Assembly (NCBI RefSeq): GCF_016127015.1
Contig: NZ_CP065972.1
Span: forward strand, 1,550,001 to 1,614,000
DNA: 64,000 nt
Direction of reading: 5' to 3'
Source of the DNA: Corynebacterium tuberculostearicum
GTDB taxonomy: Bacteria > Actinomycetota > Actinomycetes > Mycobacteriales > Mycobacteriaceae
In this document: positions 25,825-33,541 of the stretch, one piece after another
Layout: each line of letters begins with the position of its first letter
Numbering within the stretch: the first letter of the stretch is position 1
Notes under the pieces: generated by a model
Told to the model about the DNA's origin: nothing
The model's input: only the letters and a program-made list of their open reading frames with translations
Databases searched by the model: none
Made by a program: the position numbers and the translations under genes

Positions 25825-27032
25825 TGTACTTCCTTCCTCGGCAGGCGCAACGTCCACGAGAAGCGTCCTTCCTCGTCGTTTACCTGCAGCGATCCGCCCA
25901 CCACACTAGCGCGCTCGCGCATGCCGACGATCCCGTACCCGCCACTGTGCACGCTGCTCTTCTCACCAGCCTGGGCTGTGGGGTTAGACATGGTGATTAA
26001 GAGGGCGTCGGCAAGCGCGGCGATGGTGATGGTGACCGGCTTACCCGGCGCGTGCTTGCGGGCGTTGGTCAAGCCCTCCTGGACCGCGCGATTGAGCGCG
26101 TGGCCGGCCATGGTGCTCAGCTCCTCCAGCGATTGCGGCCCCGCGCCCGCCCGGTAGCGCACTTCCACCTCCATGCCCGCCTGGCGGGAACGCTCCACCA
26201 GCGATTCCACGCCCTCGCGCGGATCTATGCGCCCCTCGCTGCGCAGCGAGTGCAGCGCCTCGCGCAGATCCCCCACGGCGGCCTCGGCTTCATCGCGTAT
26301 CGTGCGCGCAGATTTCCGCGTCTCTTCCGGATCTAGATCCTTGCGGTAGGCCAGCCCGCCCGCGTAGACCGCAATCATGCTCAGCCGATGCGAGAGCGTA
26401 TCGTGCATATCCCGAGCAATCCGGTCGCGCTCTTCCTGCCGCGCGAAATTCTCCCGAGTGGCCATTTCCTCGTGCGTGAGCTCCGCCTGCGCCTGCAGCG
26501 CAATCGTGCGCTCTTTTTGGTTCGAGCGAACCAACCCGACGACTAAAACCACTACTGCTGGGAGGATGATGGCAATGAAAAATCCCAGCTTCCCGGGAGC
26601 ATTAAGCCCTTCGCTTCGAGATAAATCGATAGTGACCAACTCCGAGGCCACCATGGCCGCACATACCGTCGCCATCCACAACCGGCTGCGGCGCGAGGCC
26701 GCCGAAAACGCCGCCATCATTACCGAAGGCCGGAACTCGGCAATCGAAACCGTCGCCGAAATGATCGTCGCCGCTACCAACGCACTGCGCGGGCCGGGCT
26801 GTGCGCTGCGCGGGTCACGCTCTCGGGCGGCATGGCGGAGAGCAAAGGGCAATAAGATCCACGTGCCGACCATCACCGCGGAAAAAATAAACAGCCTTTC
26901 GGGCGATCCGTCGCTCTCGCTAAACCGGACGGAAAAGACGGCAAAATCGCCTATCACTGCCACCGCCGCAATGATGAGCTTCTGCCACATCGGGCGCTGA
27001 AGCATCTCGTCGGATTTTCGGAACAACTTCAT
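25821..27032 (-). CDS. Sensor histidine kinase (system 1)
   Basis: A membrane kinase of about 403 residues. Four or five hydrophobic segments in the first 170 residues lead to a HisKA_3 phosphoacceptor motif RDMHDTLSHRLSM (histidine near residue 228) and a short HATPase domain with GYGIVGMRERA near residue 370. I choose the ATG at 27032 (MKLFRKSDE) since a TAGACT -10 box lies 10 nt upstream; an upstream ATG would add 12 residues. It is cotranscribed with the following regulator gene. A copy of the iterated 13-mer lies in the ATPase domain. Confidence 0.88.
   Translation of the reverse strand: MKLFRKSDEMLQRPMWQKLIIAAVAVIGDFAVFSVRFSESDGSPERLFIFSAVMVGTWILLPFALRHAARERDPRSAQPGPRSALVAATIISATVSIAEFRPSVMMAAFSAASRRSRLWMATVCAAMVASELVTIDLSRSEGLNAPGKLGFFIAIILPAVVVLVVGLVRSNQKERTIALQAQAELTHEEMATRENFARQEERDRIARDMHDTLSHRLSMIAVYAGGLAYRKDLDPEETRKSARTIRDEAEAAVGDLREALHSLRSEGRIDPREGVESLVERSRQAGMEVEVRYRAGAGPQSLEELSTMAGHALNRAVQEGLTNARKHAPGKPVTITIAALADALLITMSNPTAQAGEKSSVHSGGYGIVGMRERASVVGGSLQVNDEEGRFSWTLRLPRKEVQ
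26004..26016 (+). repeat. Iterated 13-mer, copy 3 (in kinase 1)
   Basis: Exact copy, antisense to the kinase gene, where it is read as Leu-Ala-Asp-Ala. Confidence 0.75.
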
Positions 27033-27098
27033 AACGCGCACCAGTCTAAGCTGACCCGCCGCCAGCACGGTATCCCCCGCAGGGAGGATTCTCCGTCC

Positions 27099-27764
27099 TC
27101 AGCCACGCGCCTCTAAGACCATAATGGCGATGTGCACGCGGCTCGTGCCGCCGATCTTTTTCAAAATGTGCTGCATATGAGACTTCACCGTGGCCATGGA
27201 CACCACCAGTTGGTCGGCGATGTCTTGATTATTCAAGCCTTGGGCTACCAACCCGGCTATTTCCCGCTCACGGGAGCTTAAAGTGGAAAGCCGGGTGCGG
27301 GCGGTGCGGGCGTGGTGGGATTGGGCGTCGGAAAGCGCGGGGCCTTGCATGCCTACCAGCTTGTCGACGACCTGCGGGCTCAACAGCGGCTGCCCCGCCG
27401 CGGCCGCGCGCACGGCCGCCATGAGCGATTCCGGCGGCGTCGACTTGAGCAAGAACCCTGCCGCCCCGGCGCGCAGGGCCCGCAGGATGAAGGAATCGGT
27501 ATCGAAGGCCGTGAGCATGATGATCGGCACTGTCTGGACGGACAGAATCTTCTCCACGGCCGCGATGCCATCCATGACCGGCATGCGAATATCCATCAGC
27601 ACCACATCGGGCTGCGCGTCGAGCACGGTAGCCACCGCGTCTCGGCCATTGCTCGCCTCGGCCACGACCTCGATATCGGGCGCGTTGGATAGCAGCAGGC
27701 GCAGGCCGCTGCGGACTAGAGCCTCGTCATCAACGAGCACTACGCGCAGGGCATCGGCCATCAT
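27099..27764 (-). CDS. Two-component response regulator, NarL family (system 2)
   Basis: A 221-residue regulator, a clear paralogue of the system 1 regulator: the receiver keeps VLMDIRMPVMDG (Asp58) and the C-terminal domain has LSSREREIAGLVAQGLNNQDIAD. The ATG at 27764 overlaps the stop of the upstream membrane protein gene (ATGATG contains its TGA); a second ATG at 27761 is equally well placed behind GGAAAGGGAG. It is the last gene of a three-gene unit with a kinase and a membrane protein. Confidence 0.9.
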   Translation of the reverse strand: MMADALRVVLVDDEALVRSGLRLLLSNAPDIEVVAEASNGRDAVATVLDAQPDVVLMDIRMPVMDGIAAVEKILSVQTVPIIMLTAFDTDSFILRALRAGAAGFLLKSTPPESLMAAVRAAAAGQPLLSPQVVDKLVGMQGPALSDAQSHHARTARTRLSTLSSREREIAGLVAQGLNNQDIADQLVVSMATVKSHMQHILKKIGGTSRVHIAIMVLEARG

Positions 27765-28372
27765 GCTCCCTTTCCTACTGATTGATTCCACCGCGCCCGC
27801 CAAAACTTCGACGCGACGGGCGTATACGCCACTGTAACCGCCACCACTGCCGCAAGCGCTATCGGCACGATTCCCACATGGCCGGCCACTACGCCGTTGA
27901 GGAACGAGGGCACGAGAATATCGTTTAGCTTTTCGAAGAATTTGGGGAAAAATTCGATGACTAGCGTGGCCGCAATGAATGTCAGCGCAGTCTGCAGGAG
28001 CAACGTCCACAGGCTTATCCGGTGCAGCTGCTTATCGATGTCCGGCTGCCCCACCGCCGCAAACATCACCCTCGCGCCTTGCCCGCGAAACTCCGGCACG
28101 ACGTAACCGCGGCGCTCTACCAGCTCGATGCGGTCTGTGTCTTCGGGCGCGTTATCGTCGCTGTGCCCGCGCAGGAATTCCACGCTATAGGCCGAGTCAT
28201 CGGTATCGGTATAGCTGAGCTTGCGCGAAGTTCCGTCAACGGTGGAGGTAAAAAGACTGCGCTTAAAGTCTAAGTATTTTCCCGTCCACCCTTCACGGGC
28301 CGTGGTTTCTTCTAGGTCGATGCGCATGAGCCCATATTCGGGATGGCGCAGTTGCCAGCTCATCTCGCTCAT
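27761..28372 (-). CDS. Membrane protein embedded in two-component system 2
   Basis: A 203-residue protein with a soluble N-terminal part of about 120 residues, beta-rich and with many Asp/Arg residues, and two C-terminal hydrophobic segments (about 123-143 and 155-180). It overlaps the kinase stop by 4 nt and the regulator start by 4 nt, so it is made together with both. That position suggests an accessory sensor or a membrane target of the system. No family is recognised. Confidence 0.75.
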   Translation of the reverse strand: MSEMSWQLRHPEYGLMRIDLEETTAREGWTGKYLDFKRSLFTSTVDGTSRKLSYTDTDDSAYSVEFLRGHSDDNAPEDTDRIELVERRGYVVPEFRGQGARVMFAAVGQPDIDKQLHRISLWTLLLQTALTFIAATLVIEFFPKFFEKLNDILVPSFLNGVVAGHVGIVPIALAAVVAVTVAYTPVASKFWRARWNQSVGKGA

Positions 28373-29616
28373 TGCGCAGCCTCCTTGTGCGTTAGCGGTA
28401 GCTGGATACTCCAGCCGAATTCCTCGCCTTCCTTTCCTTCTGGACTTTCCTGGTTAGCCGCGATGCTCATGCGCCCGCCAGAAAGTTCCACACGCTCGCG
28501 CAGGCCCACCAGTCCGTAACCACCTGAGGTGTCCGCGCCATTGCCCGTGTCGGCTCCTGGGGTCCCACGCGACACTGGGTTTCGCATCTCGATGTCCACC
28601 GCGCCGGACGTCTCGCGCACCGTAATGCTCACCGGCTGGCCAGCGGCGTGCTTGCGCGCATTCGTCAGGCCCTCCTGTACTGCGCGGTGCACGGCGTGCT
28701 GCGCCATCGTGGACAACCCAGTAAAAACATCCGGGCCGGCACCGTCAGCGTAGGTCACCGTCACTTCCGTGCCGGCCTCGCGCGCGGCCGCGACCAGCTC
28801 CTCTAAGCCGCTGCGTGGATCCTGGGAAAGGTCTTCGCGCAAGGCGCTTAAGACGGTGCGCAAATCCTCGACCGCGTTCTGGGCCTCCGTGCGGATGGTG
28901 CGCGCTGCGTCTGTGAACTCGGCCGGCACGCCCTCACGCGGATAGCTCAACGCACCCGCATGAATGGCCACAAGGCTCAGCCGATGCGAGAGCGAATCGT
29001 GCATATCCCGCGCGATATTCTCGCGCTCCTCTTGCCGCCCGCGTTCTACCTTGGCGCGCATCTCTTCGCGATTCATCCGGGCTTGTTGTTCCACTCGCCA
29101 CCGCTTTTCGCGCAGATTGGCGCGCTTTTGGCCCACCAATAACCCCGCGACCATCACGACCACGACGAAGATGGCACCAACCCACCCGATCTCGTCCCAG
29201 CTCATATAGGGGTTGAAGATGGTATCAATCGCAAATGCCGCCACGAAGCACGCCACCGCGGCCACCGAGCGCGTGGTCGAGCGGCGCGAGACCATGGAAA
29301 TAAAAGCCACGAGTCCACTTGCCGCGCCAAAATAGGAGCTCGACCCCAGCAGCACGATGCAGCCAGCGATGAAGCTGCGGGTGGAGCCGGCATAGTCGAC
29401 GTCGGAAAGCTCGCGCGGCTGGTGCTCCAGGGCAAAGGGCAGGGCGATAATACCCAGCACGCCCACCGCAAACCCGGTGCAGATATAGGGTCCATACTCC
29501 GCAAACGACGGCGAATACTCCTCAATGTCGAGGTTCATCAGCACCATGCCGATGAGCCAATTCGCCACCGCGCAGGCAGCCACAATGCCCGCCGTGCTCC
29601 ACTTCGTTCTGATCAT
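28369..29616 (-). CDS. Sensor histidine kinase (system 2)
   Basis: A 415-residue membrane kinase, paralogous to the system 1 kinase. The first 165 residues hold about five hydrophobic segments, followed by a helical stretch and the HisKA_3 motif RDMHDSLSHRLSL (histidine near 206). The ATPase domain ends with GYGLVGLRERVELSGG near residue 370. TAAGCT (29624-29629) lies 7 nt before the ATG, indicating a leaderless operon start. It leads a kinase-membrane protein-regulator operon. Confidence 0.9.
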   Translation of the reverse strand: MIRTKWSTAGIVAACAVANWLIGMVLMNLDIEEYSPSFAEYGPYICTGFAVGVLGIIALPFALEHQPRELSDVDYAGSTRSFIAGCIVLLGSSSYFGAASGLVAFISMVSRRSTTRSVAAVACFVAAFAIDTIFNPYMSWDEIGWVGAIFVVVVMVAGLLVGQKRANLREKRWRVEQQARMNREEMRAKVERGRQEERENIARDMHDSLSHRLSLVAIHAGALSYPREGVPAEFTDAARTIRTEAQNAVEDLRTVLSALREDLSQDPRSGLEELVAAAREAGTEVTVTYADGAGPDVFTGLSTMAQHAVHRAVQEGLTNARKHAAGQPVSITVRETSGAVDIEMRNPVSRGTPGADTGNGADTSGGYGLVGLRERVELSGGRMSIAANQESPEGKEGEEFGWSIQLPLTHKEAAQ

Positions 29617-29623
29617 GGCCTCA

Positions 29624-29629
29624 AGCTTA
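29624..29629 (-). promoter_or_regulatory. -10 box of two-component operon 2
   Basis: TAAGCT on the minus strand, 7 nt before the kinase ATG; leaderless arrangement. Confidence 0.45.
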
Positions 29630-29658
29630 AGCCGGCGGCCATAGTCCCTAGGGATGAA

Positions 29659-31035
29659 TTATTTTTGCACCCCGGCCGCATCGCGCATGGCCTTCGTCTG
29701 CGCGGACGGATGCTCATTTTCGGTGGCCAAGCGTTCAAATGCCACGGCCGCTAGCGCCGCGGACTGCATTCCCAACACCGAGTCATCGAAACGCATCATC
29801 GGTGAGTGGTTCCACTCGCGCTGGTTTTCGGGCTTGTCCGGATTGGCCGTGCCCATCCACATAAACGTGCCCGGCACCTGCGCGAGGACATAGCCGAAGT
29901 CCTCGGAGGCCATCATCGGGGCATCGAACGGCTGGACGTTTTCAGTGCCAAACATCTGGCTCCACAAGGTGGCGGCGAACTGATTTTCCCGTGGATTCGT
30001 CTTGGTGGTCGGGTACAAAACCTCGAAATCCACCTGTGCGGTGCACCGGTGCGAAGCAGCGACGGAGCTGGAGACCTCCGTAATCATCTGCCGCACGGCG
30101 TCGATCTTCTCATCGCGCAGCACGCGCACCGTAGCACCCAAGGCCGCACGCTCCGGTATGGCGTTATACGCGCCGTCTCCCGCCCACAGGTTGGTCACGG
30201 TAATAACGATGGGCTCGAGCGCATCGAAGCGGCGAGTCAGCGCGGTCTGCAAAGACATCTGAATCTCCGCCAGCGCGGCCACCGGGTCGATGGCATCGTG
30301 TGGGCGGGAGCCGTGCCCGCCCTTGCCCAGCACAGTAATGGTCAGGTTGGACGAGCTAGCCATCATCGGGCCTGGCACGTAGTGGAAGGTGCCGCGGTCC
30401 TGCGGGCCAACGTGGAGGCCGTAGGCGGCAATGGGGCGTCGGCCAGCGGCGTCGAGAACGCCCTCTTCAATCATCGGCAACGCGCCGCCTGGGCCCTCTT
30501 CCCCGGGCTGGAACATAAAGGTGACATCGCCGTGCAGCTCCTCGCGGTGCTCGCACAGAATCCGCGCCGCGCCCACCAGTCCGGCGGTATGCAGGTCATG
30601 GCCGCAGGCGTGCATATAGCCATTCGTCGAGGCAAACGGGCTGCCGGTCTGCTCGCGCACCTCCAAGGCGTCCATGTCCGCACGCAAAAGCACCGACACC
30701 GGCCGCTCGCCGCGCTGACCGCCGCGCAGCACGGCCACCACCGAGCTCAGATCCTGGCCCACGTGGATCTCCAGCGGTAGGCCCTCGAGCGCTTCCAGGA
30801 CCTTCTTCTGCGTGCGCGGCAAATCCAAGCCGATTTCCGGATTGCGGTGCAGGTCGCGGCGGAAGTTCTGCAGCTCCTCGAGCATCTCCTCGCCCATTTC
30901 CTGGAAGACCTCGGTGGCCATCCGCTCGCCAATGCGCGCCCGAGTCACCGGCAGGGGCGGCAGCTGCTGAGCCTGGCGCGGGGCGGCCAGACGTCCGGGG
31001 GTGGTGGGGCGAATCCGCTTGGTCGGGTCAGTCAT
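29659..31035 (-). CDS. M20-family amidohydrolase (aminoacylase/hippurate hydrolase type)
   Basis: A metal-dependent hydrolase of N-acyl amino acids or similar amides, 458 residues. The family's LLRADMDAL near residue 118, HACGHDLHTA near 142 and FQPGEEGPGGA near 175 carry the metal ligands; GKGGHGSRPHDAIDP near 237 belongs to the dimer domain and MMASEDFGYVL near 375 is the C-terminal metal region. About 55 residues precede the usual family start; AAAGGAG 5 nt before the ATG supports the long form. Relatives in skin corynebacteria cleave N-acyl-glutamine; whether this one does cannot be told. It faces the HNH gene across a region with two DnaA boxes. Confidence 0.85.
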   Translation of the reverse strand: MTDPTKRIRPTTPGRLAAPRQAQQLPPLPVTRARIGERMATEVFQEMGEEMLEELQNFRRDLHRNPEIGLDLPRTQKKVLEALEGLPLEIHVGQDLSSVVAVLRGGQRGERPVSVLLRADMDALEVREQTGSPFASTNGYMHACGHDLHTAGLVGAARILCEHREELHGDVTFMFQPGEEGPGGALPMIEEGVLDAAGRRPIAAYGLHVGPQDRGTFHYVPGPMMASSSNLTITVLGKGGHGSRPHDAIDPVAALAEIQMSLQTALTRRFDALEPIVITVTNLWAGDGAYNAIPERAALGATVRVLRDEKIDAVRQMITEVSSSVAASHRCTAQVDFEVLYPTTKTNPRENQFAATLWSQMFGTENVQPFDAPMMASEDFGYVLAQVPGTFMWMGTANPDKPENQREWNHSPMMRFDDSVLGMQSAALAAVAFERLATENEHPSAQTKAMRDAAGVQK

Positions 31036-31077
31036 GGGGGCTCCTTTTCTCGCTTTCGCATTCGAGGGTACCGCAGG

Positions 31078-31086
31078 TTATCCACA
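31078..31086 (+). promoter_or_regulatory. DnaA box, perfect
   Basis: TTATCCACA in the divergent gap between the amidohydrolase and HNH genes; the first of two boxes 52 bp apart in the same orientation. Confidence 0.55.
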
Positions 31087-31129
31087 GGCCGCCCGGCGGG
31101 TTCGGGGTTGGTGTGACAGGTGGGGCGAG

Positions 31130-31138
31130 TTATCCACA
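31130..31138 (+). promoter_or_regulatory. DnaA box, perfect
   Basis: Second TTATCCACA of the pair, 54 bp before the HNH gene start and close to where its -35 region should lie. Confidence 0.55.
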
Positions 31139-31178
31139 GGCTGGCGTGGGTGGGCTACCACGGTCTTGCGGGGTGAAT

Positions 31179-31184
31179 TAGGCT
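31179..31184 (+). promoter_or_regulatory. -10 box of the leaderless HNH gene
   Basis: TAGGCT ends 7 nt before the ATG at 31192. Confidence 0.5.
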
Positions 31185-31191
31185 CACCGGC

Positions 31192-32181
31192 ATGACCCGC
31201 TTGCAGGACTACGCCCGCCAACTTGCCTCGCCGATGGAGCTTCTCGGCGAGGTCTCTGGCGCGCGCGAGGCCGACCTGCGCCGGCTGGGACTTCCCCGGC
31301 AGGAGGCCCGGAGCCTGCTTGCGCTTGCCGACGTCTACTTTGGCCCCACCTCCTTCACCCGCCGGCAGCGTTCGTGCCGGGCGACCAAGCATTGCTTGGC
31401 GACGTTGAAGATCATTGAAAAGTACGTTTCGCGCACGAAATCCAAGCGGGATGCGTGGGCGCTGCGCGCTGAATTATGCGCGACCAACCAGGACGTGGAG
31501 CGGCTCGCGCGCACGCGATTGAAGGAGATGTATCCGCCGCGACAGCCGGAAAAGGGCGTACGGATGACGCGGCGCAAGGGCGGCCCGTCGACGCTTTCGA
31601 TTACCGGTGATTCCGATTTCATTGCTGACCTGCACGCCAGCATCAATGAGGAAAAGCCGCTTGATTCCGTAGAGAATATCTTCTTCCGCGGCGGGGCTAC
31701 GGCGCGGCCTACTGCCACGACGAATATCGTCATCCAGCTCGATGAATTGGATGAAATCTTAAGCGGTGGAGGCGAGGAAATCACGCTGCGGCTGACTAAT
31801 GGAGCCGAAATCAGCGGCGCCCAGCTGGTAGAAAAGCGCTTGGCTGAATGCGGGCTCGTCACCCTCGTTCATCCTTATGAGGGAGCGGTAAACCTGTATC
31901 GCACCTCGCGGCATGCCTCGGAGAAGCAGCGGCTCATGGCGGGCGCGGAAAACCCCATCTGCCCGTGGGCCGAGTGCAACTATCCGGCAGATAAGTGCCA
32001 AATCCACCACCTGCAGGCATGGAAACACGGCGGCGAGACCAATATGGCGAATCTCAGCGTGGCGTGCCCGTATCACAACGGCGTCAACGACGACGATCCG
32101 CACGCGCCGCCGGTGCGCGGCCGGCTCGAGCGCCGGCAGGGCCGAATAGTCTGGGTCCCGCCGTGGACCAATTCAAGCTGA
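31192..32181 (+). CDS. HNH endonuclease domain protein
   Basis: A 329-residue protein with a helical N-terminal domain of about 240 residues and a C-terminal HNH nuclease fold. The motif is clear: CPWAEC (zinc pair), CQIHHLQAWKHGGET (HH and the metal region), NLSVACPYHN. This layout is common in actinobacterial HNH proteins of the DUF222-like group, present in several copies per genome and of unknown role. It has no toxin partner or phage genes beside it. A near copy of the iterated 13-mer lies at 31323-31335. Confidence 0.8.
   Translation: MTRLQDYARQLASPMELLGEVSGAREADLRRLGLPRQEARSLLALADVYFGPTSFTRRQRSCRATKHCLATLKIIEKYVSRTKSKRDAWALRAELCATNQDVERLARTRLKEMYPPRQPEKGVRMTRRKGGPSTLSITGDSDFIADLHASINEEKPLDSVENIFFRGGATARPTATTNIVIQLDELDEILSGGGEEITLRLTNGAEISGAQLVEKRLAECGLVTLVHPYEGAVNLYRTSRHASEKQRLMAGAENPICPWAECNYPADKCQIHHLQAWKHGGETNMANLSVACPYHNGVNDDDPHAPPVRGRLERRQGRIVWVPPWTNSS
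31323..31335 (-). repeat. Near copy of the iterated 13-mer (12 of 13)
   Basis: The plus strand reads GCTTGCCGACGTC, giving Leu-Ala-Asp-Val in the HNH protein. Confidence 0.5.
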
Positions 32182-32214
32182 GCGCCCTGCCTCGCTATTT
32201 ACGAACTCAGCTCA

Positions 32215-32244
32215 CCCTGCACAGTTTTCGCATATACTGCAGGG
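32215..32244. terminator. Possible bidirectional terminator
   Basis: CCCTGCA (32215-32221) pairs with TGCAGGG (32238-32244) between the convergent HNH and efeB genes. No strong T run follows on either strand, so it is only a candidate. Confidence 0.3.
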
Positions 32245-32257
32245 CAGCGAAGCTTGC

Positions 32258-33541
32258 CTAGGCTTGGAGGAGCGAGCGGCCGAAGAAGTCGGAGTCGTCG
32301 GCAACGCCGGGCAAAGCATAGAAATAGCCGCCGCCGTAGGGGCGGATATAGTCCGCGAGCGGTTCGCCCTCGAGGCGTTTTTGCACCGTGATGAACTGAC
32401 GCTCCAAGTCCTGCTGGAAACAGATGAAGACCAAGCCGACATCGAGGGTGCCGTTGTCACGCACTCCGTTGTCATAATTATAAGCGCGACGCAACATGAG
32501 CTGGTCGGAGGTTTCTGGCGTGCGCGGATTGGCGAGGCGAATATGCGCATCGGTAGGGATGACGTCACCGGTGGCATCGTCGAGGTAGTTCGGCTCAGCG
32601 TACTCGTCACCACCGGAAAGTGGGCCGCCGGTAGCACGGTCGCGGCCGAAGATTTGTTCCTGCTCGGCAATGGAGATGCGATCCCAGAATTCGGTATACA
32701 TAGCAATCAGGCGAACCACCATATAACTGCCGCCGGCGGCCCAGTCTGGCTCGTCCGCGCCGGCCCACACCAGCTTGTCTTGATCCTCTTCGGCCGGATT
32801 GACGATGCCATCTTTGAACCCAAGATGATTTCTTTGGGTACCAGAAGGCCGCGGCTCGTTCATATAGCCGTTTTGGCGCCAGCGCACAGCGACGTCGCCG
32901 CGGGTGTGCCGAAGGATATCGCGCAACGCGTGAATGACGGTATCGTGCTGATCGGCGCAAATCTGCAAAGCTAGGTCGCCGTGGCACAGCTCGTCCTTCA
33001 AGGTGTCATCAGCGAAAGCCTGCATAGAGCTCAGGTGGCTAGGCTTGTGGGGTTTTAGGCCAAAGCGGTCGTCGAAAAGCGAATCGCCCACGGCAAGGGT
33101 TATGGATAGGCTATCGGTGGGAAGCTTTGGACCCAGCTCGCCGGAATCACCGGCGGGATAGGCTATGCCATCGGCCGCGGTGGTTCCGCCGGTGGTAAGA
33201 ACGCGGGCGCGCTCGGTGATGGTACGAAACAGCTCTTCCAGGCGCGATTTTCCTGTGAACTGTATGTCGAGGGCGACGACCTCGGAATACTTTTGGGCTG
33301 GGTTGACAATACCCTGCTGGTGCTCGCCATGGAAAGGAAGATCGAGCGGGTCATCCGCATTGGTGCGCGGCGAAGGCACAGCGGGGTCGGCCGAAGAATC
33401 CTTGCCATGCTTTGAGGAACCGAAGGAGGAACCAGCAAAGCTTGACTGCGCGTTGGCTGCCGCGGCTGGGCCGGTAAGCGCGGCGGTTGCAGCAAGGCCA
33501 GAGAGAAAGGAGCGGCGGGAAAAATTAAACGGGCAGGGCAC
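32258..33541 (-). CDS. efeB: Deferrochelatase/DyP-type peroxidase
   Basis: A secreted haem peroxidase of the DyP family, 427 residues. In efe systems EfeB oxidises ferrous iron or helps extract iron from haem at the cell surface. A twin-arginine signal (SRRSFLSG, residues 8-15, then alanine-rich) implies folded export by Tat. The DyP signature GFKDG is near residue 245 and the end PYGGGYFYALPGV matches EfeB. The GTG start overlaps the efeO stop by one base (TAGTG), so the two are translationally coupled. It is last in the phosphoesterase-efeO-efeB unit. Confidence 0.9.
   Translation of the reverse strand: MPCPFNFSRRSFLSGLAATAALTGPAAAANAQSSFAGSSFGSSKHGKDSSADPAVPSPRTNADDPLDLPFHGEHQQGIVNPAQKYSEVVALDIQFTGKSRLEELFRTITERARVLTTGGTTAADGIAYPAGDSGELGPKLPTDSLSITLAVGDSLFDDRFGLKPHKPSHLSSMQAFADDTLKDELCHGDLALQICADQHDTVIHALRDILRHTRGDVAVRWRQNGYMNEPRPSGTQRNHLGFKDGIVNPAEEDQDKLVWAGADEPDWAAGGSYMVVRLIAMYTEFWDRISIAEQEQIFGRDRATGGPLSGGDEYAEPNYLDDATGDVIPTDAHIRLANPRTPETSDQLMLRRAYNYDNGVRDNGTLDVGLVFICFQQDLERQFITVQKRLEGEPLADYIRPYGGGYFYALPGVADDSDFFGRSLLQA

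Noticed and set aside
27324..27336. GGCGTCGGAAAGC, and GGCGTCGGCCAGC at 30436, as copies of the iterated 13-mer
   Set aside because: Each differs in the conserved GGCAAG core; kept out of the count to stay strict.
31078..31138. The DnaA box pair as a replication origin
   Set aside because: Only two boxes, no AT-rich unwinding region, and no dnaA, dnaN or parAB genes nearby.
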